From positions 1 to 12,419 of the forward strand of contig JAOZSS010000058.1 in assembly GCA_029939545.1 (NCBI GenBank): a DNA stretch of 12,419 nucleotides, in the 5' to 3' direction. The stretch is from Kiritimatiellia bacterium. GTDB taxonomy: Bacteria; Verrucomicrobiota; Kiritimatiellia; UBA8416; JABMPJ01. This document shows positions 6,717-12,419 of the stretch, piece by piece. The notes under the pieces were generated by a model. It made no database searches, was not told the origin of the DNA, and was given only the letters and a program-made list of their open reading frames with translations. A program made the translations under genes and the position numbers. How positions within the stretch are numbered: the first letter of the stretch is position 1; each line of letters opens with the position of its first letter.

Positions 6717-8453
6717 ATGGTTAAGCTGAGCATTAACAACCGCGACGTCGAAGTGCCGGAAGGGACGTCGATCCTGGATGCCGCCAGTGAGCTGGGTATC
6801 AAGGTTCCGACGCTGTGTCACTTCAAGCTCGACGATTTCGATATCGAGAGCAAGGCTGGCTCCTGCCGCGTCTGCGTAGTGGAGGTGGAAGGGCGCCCGA
6901 ACCTCGCGCCATCCTGCTGCACACCCGCAACCGACGGCATGAAGGTGAAGACCAACTCGGTGCGCGCCATCAACGCGCGGCGCACGATGTTGGATCTGCT
7001 GCTGTCGAACCACCCCAAGGACTGTCTGACCTGTCAGCGCAACCTCGATTGCGACCTGCAGCGCCTGGCTGGGGAGATGGGCCTGCACCGCATCCTGTTC
7101 GAGGGCGAGCAGATGGAGCACGAAGTCGACCGCGCCAACGAGTCGATCGTGCGTGATCCCAACAAGTGCATAATGTGTCGTCGCTGCGAGGCCGCCTGCA
7201 ACGTCATGCAGACGGTAGGCATCCTTTCCGCGGTCGATCGCGGGTTTGACGCCGTCGTCATGCCGACCAACAAGCATTCGCTGGCCGAGACGAAGTGCAC
7301 CTTCTGCGGCCAATGCGTTCAGGCTTGTCCGACCGGCGCGCTCACGGCTGTCAACCGCAGTTACGACGTATGGCGTGAGCTGAACCACCCGGCCAAGTTC
7401 AAGGTGGTCCAGACCGCTCCTGCCGTGCGCGTGGCGCTGGGTGAGGCCTTCGGCCAGGAGCCGGGCAGCGTCTCGACCGGCAAGATGGTGGCCGCCTTGC
7501 GCAAACTCGGGTTCGACCGCGTGTTCGATACCGATTTCGCAGCCGACCTGACGATCATGGAGGAGACCACCGAGCTGATCGGCCGCCTGACGTCGGGCGA
7601 GAACCTGCCGATTCTGACCTCCTGCTGTCCGGGCTGGGTCAAGTTCTTCGAGCACCAGTTCCCCGACCTGATCAACATTCCGTCGACCGCGAAGTCGCCG
7701 CAGCAGATGTTCGGTGCCATCGCCAAGACCTACTACGCCGAGAAGGCCGACATTGCGCCGGACAACATGCTGGTGGCATCGGTCATGCCCTGTCTGGCCA
7801 AGAAGTACGAGGCGGCGCGCGAGGAGTTCGCGCCCAACGGCGTCCGCGATGTCGACATCGTCATCTCGACGCGCGAGCTGGCCAACATGATCAAAGAAGC
7901 TGGCATCCAGTTCAACGACCTGGAGGAGTCTGAGTTCGACAACCCGCTGGGCGAATCGACCGGCGCCGGCGTCATTTTCGGGGCGACGGGCGGCGTGCTT
8001 GAGGCGGCGCTGCGTACGGCGGCGGACTGGCTCTCGGACGAGCCGATCGAGGATGTGAACTTCACCGCCGTGCGCGGTCTTTCCGGCATACGTGAAGCAA
8101 CCGTGACCGTGGCCGGAAAGGACATCCGCGTGGCGATCGCCTCCGGGCTCAGCAATGCACGCGACCTGCTGGATAAGATCCGCAAGGGCGAAGCGCGGTA
8201 CGAGGCCATCGAGATCATGGCGTGTCCGGGCGGCTGCATCAATGGTGGCGGTCAGCCTTCGATCAAGGGCGACACGAGCATTCTTGAAAAGCGGCGGCAG
8301 GCGTTGTATGTAATTGATGAGGATAAGCAGATTCGCAAGAGTCACGAGAATCCGTCGATTCAGAAGCTCTACAAGGAGTTCCTCGGAAAGCCAGGTAGCG
8401 AGCGTGCCCACAAGCTGCTGCACACGCACTACACCGAGCGCGAGAATGCCTGA
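6717..8453 (+). CDS. hydA: [FeFe]-hydrogenase catalytic subunit HydA, cassette 1
   Basis: HydA interconverts protons and H2 at the H-cluster and wires it to HydB and HydC. The 578 residues have a NuoG-like [2Fe-2S] domain (C34, C50, C53, C67), a His-ligated [4Fe-4S] site (H99, C103, C106, C112), two ferredoxin clusters (C151, C154, C157, C161; C194, C197, C200, C204) and the H-cluster domain. L1 is TSCCPGW (301-307), L2 MPCLAKKYE (357-365) and L3 ACPGGC (502-507) followed by INGGGQP. C303 corresponds to the proton-relay cysteine, and E283, E286 and the Ser of PSTAKSPQ align with the other proton-path residues of clostridial CpI. The spacing C34-X15-C50 is five residues longer than in cassette 2. 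AAGGAG (6703-6708) lies 8 bases before the ATG. All catalytic ligands are intact, so an active enzyme of the trimeric (group A3-like) type is likely. Confidence 0.97.
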   Translation: MVKLSINNRDVEVPEGTSILDAASELGIKVPTLCHFKLDDFDIESKAGSCRVCVVEVEGRPNLAPSCCTPATDGMKVKTNSVRAINARRTMLDLLLSNHPKDCLTCQRNLDCDLQRLAGEMGLHRILFEGEQMEHEVDRANESIVRDPNKCIMCRRCEAACNVMQTVGILSAVDRGFDAVVMPTNKHSLAETKCTFCGQCVQACPTGALTAVNRSYDVWRELNHPAKFKVVQTAPAVRVALGEAFGQEPGSVSTGKMVAALRKLGFDRVFDTDFAADLTIMEETTELIGRLTSGENLPILTSCCPGWVKFFEHQFPDLINIPSTAKSPQQMFGAIAKTYYAEKADIAPDNMLVASVMPCLAKKYEAAREEFAPNGVRDVDIVISTRELANMIKEAGIQFNDLEESEFDNPLGESTGAGVIFGATGGVLEAALRTAADWLSDEPIEDVNFTAVRGLSGIREATVTVAGKDIRVAIASGLSNARDLLDKIRKGEARYEAIEIMACPGGCINGGGQPSIKGDTSILEKRRQALYVIDEDKQIRKSHENPSIQKLYKEFLGKPGSERAHKLLHTHYTERENA

Positions 8454-8482
8454 GCGGCGCGGCGGGAGGAGAAGCTAGCCAC

Positions 8483-8980
8483 GTGAAGGTTATAGACACG
8501 GTTGCCGGCCGCCATAGCGGGTCCCGTGCCGACAGCGGCCTGCTGGAGGCGCTGCATGGCCTGCAGGCTGAACATGGGTACGTGCCGCGCCAGGAAGCGA
8601 TGGCGCTGTCGCGCCGTCTAAGCGTCCCGCTGGCCCGCATCTTCGAAGTCCTCACCTTCTACAGCTACTTCCGCCTGGAAGAGCCCGGGCGCATCACGCT
8701 CTCGGTTTGCGATGGCACGTCGTGCCATCTGCAGGAGGGGCCGGTGCTTCTGAATGCGCTGCAGGAGCTGCTCGGCATCAAGCCCGGTGAAGCGACTGCA
8801 GACGGCGCCTACCAGCTCAACGTGGTACGCTGCCTCGGCTGCTGTAGCTGTTCGCCGGTATTGATGGTGGACGATAAGGTGTATAGTCACGTGGAGCCCA
8901 CGGATCTGCCGCGTATCATGAAGAAGCATCCGCCGATAGTGAACAAGGAGTCGAACGACGATGCCCACTCCACTGCATAG
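8483..8980 (+). CDS. hydC: NAD(H)-linked [FeFe]-hydrogenase subunit HydC, cassette 2 (NuoE-like)
   Basis: This second NuoE-like [2Fe-2S] subunit has 165 residues. Cluster ligands are C76 and C81 (CDGTSC) and C117 and C121 (CLGCC), with two further cysteines, C120 and C123, in or beside the second pair. The helical N-terminus and FEVLTFYSYF signature match HydC/NuoE. The start is GTG at 8483, with GGAGGAG (8465-8471) 11 bases upstream. No in-frame ATG or GTG gives a better fit. The C-terminal tail runs 20 bases into hydB of cassette 2, so the two are translationally coupled, unlike the 6-base gap in cassette 1. It lacks the N-terminal CCERC group of the cassette 1 paralogue. The role should be the same: electron transfer beside the flavin subunit. 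Confidence 0.94.
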   Translation: MKVIDTVAGRHSGSRADSGLLEALHGLQAEHGYVPRQEAMALSRRLSVPLARIFEVLTFYSYFRLEEPGRITLSVCDGTSCHLQEGPVLLNALQELLGIKPGEATADGAYQLNVVRCLGCCSCSPVLMVDDKVYSHVEPTDLPRIMKKHPPIVNKESNDDAHSTA

Positions 8981-10613
8981 CGAAGCCCGCGAAGAAGAGC
9001 GGGAGCGCCAGGCCGGTTTCGCCTGCCGCGTGTTCTGCTGTGCCGGCACGGCCTGTTTGTCGGCGGAAGGCGAAGCGGTATGGGAGTCGCTGATCGATGC
9101 CCGCGCCACGCATGGCCTCAAAGACAAGGTCGACCTGGTTCGCACCGGGTGCATGGGGCTCTGTAGCAAGGGACCGCTCGTCCGTGTGGAGATGGCCGAT
9201 GTGGCGCCTTGTCTCTATGGACCGGTTTCGGCGATGTTCGCCCGCCTGATCATGACCGAACACGTGGCCCCCGCGCTGGCCCGGGGCGATGAGTTCATAC
9301 GGCCTGAGTTTCTTGCCTCACAGGCATTGCCATCCGATCTCGCTTTCTTTGCGCAGCAGAAAAGAGTGGTGCTCTCGCGCATTGACCGGGCCGATCCGGA
9401 GCGCATCACCGATGCCCTCGCCCATGGTGCCTATGTCGCCCTTGCCGGCGCGCTGGAAAAGCAGCCGCAGGCGCTCATCGATGAGCTCCAGGCAAGCGGA
9501 CTGCGCGGACGGGGCGGGGGCGGCTACCCGACTGGCCAGAAGTGGGCCAACGCGGCGGGGACCGAAGCGGATCGACGCTTTGTCATCTGCAACGGCGACG
9601 AGGGCGACCCGGGCGCTTACGTGGATCGTAGCATTCTGGAGGGTGATCCGCATGCTGTGTTGGAAGGCATGCTCCTCTCCGGCTATGCCGTCGGTGCTTC
9701 GCACGGCTACGTCTACGTGCGTGCCGAGTATGAGCTGGCCGTCCGCCGCGTCCGTTGCGCCATCGAGCAGGCACGTGAGCAGGGGCTTCTCGGTGATGCC
9801 GTAATGGGGTCGGACTTTGCCTTCGACTGCAAGGTCTTTACGGCCGCCGGTGCGTTTGTCTGCGGTGAGGAGACCGCCCTTATCGCCTCCATCGAGGGCC
9901 AGCGCGGTACGCCGCGTCCGCGTCCGCCTTACCCGTCTGAGTGCGGGCTGTGGGGCTGTCCCACGGTCATCAGCAACGTCGAGACGCTGGCCAATGTACC
10001 CCGCATCATCGAACAGAGCGCCGCGTGGTTTCGGTCGATCGGTACCGCCGACTCCCCGGGCACCAAGGTCTTTTCGATGGCCGGCCGTGCGCGCCTGGCC
10101 GGACTGGTTGAAGTGCCGATGGGCACGAAGCTGAGCACCGTGGTTGACTCCCTGGGCGGCGGCACCAAGACCGGACGCCCGGTGCGTGCGGTTCAGATCG
10201 GCGGTCTTTCCGGCGGGCTGGTCCCGGCGGAGCAACTCGACACCACGTTGAGCTACGAGGCCATGAGCGAGTTGGGCTCCATCGTGGGGTCGGGCGGCAT
10301 GATCGTGCTCGACGATAACGACGACCTGCTCGACCTGGCCCGTTTCTTTCTGCAGTATGCGGTCGAGGAGTCCTGCGGTCGGTGTGCCGCCTGCCGTATC
10401 GGCACGCACCAGCTCCTGAACCTGGCCACAAAGATTCGGGAGGAGGGTGCCACGGATGATGACCTGGTTCTGGCCGAACGCCTCTCGGAAACCATGCAGG
10501 CCACGTCGCTGTGCGGGCTGGGCAAGGCCGCCCCACGGACGCTGATGTCTTTCCTTCGCAACTGGTCGGATCTGGTGCCGCGCAAGGAGACGTCGACGGG
10601 AGGTGACGCATGA
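8961..10613 (+). CDS. hydB: NAD(H)-linked [FeFe]-hydrogenase flavin subunit HydB, cassette 2, lacking ferredoxin domain
   Basis: This paralogue of HydB has 550 residues. It has an N-terminal thioredoxin-like [2Fe-2S] domain with all four ligands (C27, C32, C64, C68; CAGTAC and CMGLC), then the NuoF domain (GLRGRGGGGYPTG from 180, NGDEGDPG at 211-218), an SLBB region (about 375-425) and a [4Fe-4S] site (C472, C475, C478, C518). It stops about 30 residues after C518. The His/Cys hinge and the 2[4Fe-4S] domain of the cassette 1 protein are missing. No remnant is present, since hydA starts at the ATGA overlap (10610-10613). AAGGAG (8945-8950) lies 10 bases before the ATG. In domain content it resembles NuoF with a fused [2Fe-2S] domain more than bifurcating HydB. 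Flavin and NAD(H) chemistry should be kept; direct use of ferredoxin at this subunit is doubtful. Confidence 0.95.
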   Translation: MPTPLHSEAREEERERQAGFACRVFCCAGTACLSAEGEAVWESLIDARATHGLKDKVDLVRTGCMGLCSKGPLVRVEMADVAPCLYGPVSAMFARLIMTEHVAPALARGDEFIRPEFLASQALPSDLAFFAQQKRVVLSRIDRADPERITDALAHGAYVALAGALEKQPQALIDELQASGLRGRGGGGYPTGQKWANAAGTEADRRFVICNGDEGDPGAYVDRSILEGDPHAVLEGMLLSGYAVGASHGYVYVRAEYELAVRRVRCAIEQAREQGLLGDAVMGSDFAFDCKVFTAAGAFVCGEETALIASIEGQRGTPRPRPPYPSECGLWGCPTVISNVETLANVPRIIEQSAAWFRSIGTADSPGTKVFSMAGRARLAGLVEVPMGTKLSTVVDSLGGGTKTGRPVRAVQIGGLSGGLVPAEQLDTTLSYEAMSELGSIVGSGGMIVLDDNDDLLDLARFFLQYAVEESCGRCAACRIGTHQLLNLATKIREEGATDDDLVLAERLSETMQATSLCGLGKAAPRTLMSFLRNWSDLVPRKETSTGGDA

Positions 10614-12358
10614 TCGATCTCACCGTCAACGGTTTCGACGTGCAGGTGCCGGATGGCAGCACGATTCTCGAGGCGGCCCTGGCCGCCGAGATCAAGATCC
10701 CAACGCTCTGCAAGCACCCCGATCTGCCGCCGACAGGCGCCTGTGGGATCTGTGTGGTCAAGGTCGAGGGCTACCCCGACCTGGTGCGCGCCTGCAGCAC
10801 GCCGGTTCAGCAAGGCATGAAGGTCGAAACACACGATCCGGAGATCGTCAGCGTGCGCCGTACGCTTCTCGAGATGATCCTCAGCACGCATCCGAACGAG
10901 TGTCTGACCTGTGGGCGCCACGGTGCCTGCGAGCTGCAGGAGCTGGCCAAGGACTTCGGCATACGCGAGGAGAAAATGCCCTCGATCCGGCGTGAACTGC
11001 CGCGCGATGATAGCACCGGCTGCATCACGCTCGACCCGCGCAAGTGCATCAAGTGCGGCCGCTGCCTGGAGATGTGCCAGCAGCAGCAAGATGTCTGGGC
11101 GCTCTCCTTCATGGAGCGGGGGCTCGACACGCGTATTGCCCCGGCCGGTGACATCACGCTGGCCGAGTCGCCCTGTGTGCATTGCGGCCAGTGCTCAGCC
11201 CACTGTCCGGTCGGGGCGATCCTGGAATATGACCAGACCGAGGCGGTGTGGGATGCGCTGCGCGACCCATCGCGCCACTGCGTGGCCCAGATCGCGCCGT
11301 CGGTGCGCGTCTCGCTGGGTGAAGCGTTCGGCTACGAGTCGGGCGCCAACCTGGCCGGTCAGCTCTATCATGCGCTACGGAGGATGGGATTCGATACCGT
11401 GTTCGACACGAACTTCGGGGCCGACGTCACGATCATGGAGGAGGCCAGCGAGCTGGCGGAGCGGATCCGGTCCGCGCCCGAAAAGCTGCCGCTCATCACC
11501 ACCTGCTGTCCGTCGTGGGTCGATTTCATGGAGAAGTTCCATGCCGATATGATCGAGCATTTCTCCACCTGCAAGTCCCCGCACGCCATTCTCGGCACGC
11601 TCACGAAGACCTACTACGCAGAGAAAGAAGGCATCGACCCGGAGTCGATCTTCATGGTCTCGGTCATGCCTTGTACGGCCAAGAAGTATGAGATCACGCG
11701 CGAGAAGTCGATGTATGCCAGCGGCGAACAGGATGTGGATATCTCGCTAACCACCCGTGAGATAACGCGCATGATCCGGCAGACCGGCATTGCGCTGGAA
11801 AACTTGAACTGCCTGGAGCTGCCTGACTCGCCGCTGGGCGAGTACAGCGGGGCGGGCGTCATCTTCGGCGTCAGCGGTGGCGTGATGGAGTCGGCGCTGC
11901 GGTCGACGCACTTTTTCCTGACCGGCGAGGACCCGCCTGAACTGGAATTCCAGCCGCTACGCGGGTTGGAGGGCATCAAGGAGATGACCGTCGATCTGGG
12001 CGGCCACAACCTGCGTGTCGCCGTGGCACACGGACTTGGCCACGTGGAAAAGGTGCTGGAGCGTGTGCGGGTCGCCAAAGAGAAGGGCGACCCGATGCCC
12101 TATGACTTCATCGAGGTCATGGCCTGCCCGGGCGGCTGTATCGGCGGTGGCGGACAGTCCTGGAACGTGTGCAACACCGTACGCAACCAGCGCGCCGCCG
12201 GCCTCATCAAGGAGGACCGCGTTCAGGACGTGCGCACCAGCTACGCCAGCCCCTGGATTCAGAAGCTCTACAAAGATTTCCTCGGTGCCCCCTTGAGCCC
12301 CAAGGCCAAGGAGCTGCTCCACACCAGCTACCGCTCCCGCCCGGAATACCTGCGGTAG
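10610..12358 (+). CDS. hydA: [FeFe]-hydrogenase catalytic subunit HydA, cassette 2 (divergent motifs)
   Basis: This second catalytic subunit has 582 residues. Accessory sites are all present: [2Fe-2S] (C34, C45, C48, C62), His-ligated [4Fe-4S] (H94, C98, C101, C107) and two ferredoxin clusters (C146, C149, C152, C156; C189, C192, C195, C199). H-cluster motifs are TTCCPSW (297-303), MPCTAKKYE (353-361) and EVMACPGGC (502-510) followed by IGGGGQS. Ligands C300, C355, C506 and C510, relay C299, E278, E281 and S319 are kept, so activity is expected. Departures from the usual sequence are T298 and S302 in L1, C321 and H325 in the STCKSPH loop, S517 after GGGQ where Pro is normal, and SYASPW in place of the C-terminal SHENP. 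Residue S231 (APSVR) differs from Ala in cassette 1. The ATG overlaps the hydB stop by four bases, so the two are tightly coupled. Confidence 0.96.
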   Translation: MIDLTVNGFDVQVPDGSTILEAALAAEIKIPTLCKHPDLPPTGACGICVVKVEGYPDLVRACSTPVQQGMKVETHDPEIVSVRRTLLEMILSTHPNECLTCGRHGACELQELAKDFGIREEKMPSIRRELPRDDSTGCITLDPRKCIKCGRCLEMCQQQQDVWALSFMERGLDTRIAPAGDITLAESPCVHCGQCSAHCPVGAILEYDQTEAVWDALRDPSRHCVAQIAPSVRVSLGEAFGYESGANLAGQLYHALRRMGFDTVFDTNFGADVTIMEEASELAERIRSAPEKLPLITTCCPSWVDFMEKFHADMIEHFSTCKSPHAILGTLTKTYYAEKEGIDPESIFMVSVMPCTAKKYEITREKSMYASGEQDVDISLTTREITRMIRQTGIALENLNCLELPDSPLGEYSGAGVIFGVSGGVMESALRSTHFFLTGEDPPELEFQPLRGLEGIKEMTVDLGGHNLRVAVAHGLGHVEKVLERVRVAKEKGDPMPYDFIEVMACPGGCIGGGGQSWNVCNTVRNQRAAGLIKEDRVQDVRTSYASPWIQKLYKDFLGAPLSPKAKELLHTSYRSRPEYLR

Positions 12359-12419
12359 CAGGGGCGGGTGTAACCGGTCTTCCGCTCCTGCTCAAGAAAG
12401 GAATAATCTAGGAAAAGGG
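12359..12419. other. Downstream tail, no gene or terminator seen
   Basis: These 61 bases after the hydA stop contain no hairpin followed by a T-run. Two purine-rich stretches, AAAGG at 12397-12401 and GGAAAAGGG at the very end, could be a ribosome site for a gene starting just outside the window, which would mean the operon continues. That is only a possibility. Confidence 0.4.

Noticed and set aside
6618..8429. Long antisense open frame of about 600 codons opposite hydA
   Set aside because: It lies opposite a gene with complete Fe-S and H-cluster motifs. Its translation is low-complexity and rich in R, H, A and V, as expected from the reverse of GC-rich coding DNA. The same applies to the antisense frames at 3908-5524 and 9318-10409.
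8483..12358. Cassette 2 as decayed or pseudogene copy
   Set aside because: All three frames are intact with complete cluster ligands and overlapping starts and stops. The missing HydB domain is a clean boundary, not a frameshift.
4280..12358. Complex I (NuoE, NuoF, NuoG) instead of hydrogenase
   Set aside because: NuoE- and NuoF-like subunits could belong to complex I, but both large subunits carry all three H-cluster motifs and no other Nuo gene is present.
12359..12419. Operon terminator after cassette 2
   Set aside because: I found no stable hairpin with a following T-run. The visible symmetric element ACCGGT (12373-12378) is too short to count.
1..12419. tRNA, rRNA, CRISPR, insertion sequence or integrase
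   Set aside because: Nearly all bases are explained by the listed genes, and the single intergenic region holds regulatory sites only. I saw no repeats or motifs of these classes.

Overview
This window is a GC-rich [FeFe]-hydrogenase locus in which every gene lies on the plus strand. It carries maturation genes, a redox-sensing repressor, a lone receiver protein and two complete sets of trimeric NAD(H)-linked hydrogenase genes. It fits an anaerobic bacterium (fermenter, syntroph or acetogen-like) that disposes of NADH and ferredoxin electrons as H2, or takes H2 up. Ribosome binding sites are of the GGAG type. I cannot assign a phylum from the sequence alone.

Layout. Positions 1-3082 hold the maturation genes: the 3' half of hydG (its start lies outside the window), hydE and hydF, packed with almost no spacing. 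They encode the three proteins that build the diiron subcluster of the H-cluster. Positions 3083-3240 are the only real intergenic region. It holds a candidate promoter (-35 near 3140, -10 near 3163) flanked by two inverted repeats that match Rex operators. Next come rex (3241-3873) and a single-domain response regulator (3895-4260).

Positions 4280-8453 are cassette 1: hydC (NuoE-like), hydB (HndB-like N-terminus, NuoF core and C-terminal 2[4Fe-4S] ferredoxin domain) and hydA ([FeFe]-hydrogenase catalytic subunit with four accessory cluster sites). Positions 8483-12358 are cassette 2, with the same order hydC-hydB-hydA. It is clearly diverged: its HydB has no C-terminal ferredoxin domain, and its HydA has altered residues in and near the L1 and L3 H-cluster motifs. 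The last 61 bases hold no recognisable gene or terminator.

How it fits together. Rex represses when NADH/NAD+ is low and releases DNA when NADH rises. A Rex-controlled promoter would therefore switch on rex, the receiver and both NADH-linked hydrogenases when reductant accumulates. HydG, HydE and HydF, encoded just upstream, would mature both HydA proteins. The individual families are known. What deserves attention is the tandem pair of unlike HydABC cassettes, the cassette 2 HydB lacking the domain used for ferredoxin-side electron transfer, the paired operators around the promoter, and an orphan receiver protein apparently in the same operon.
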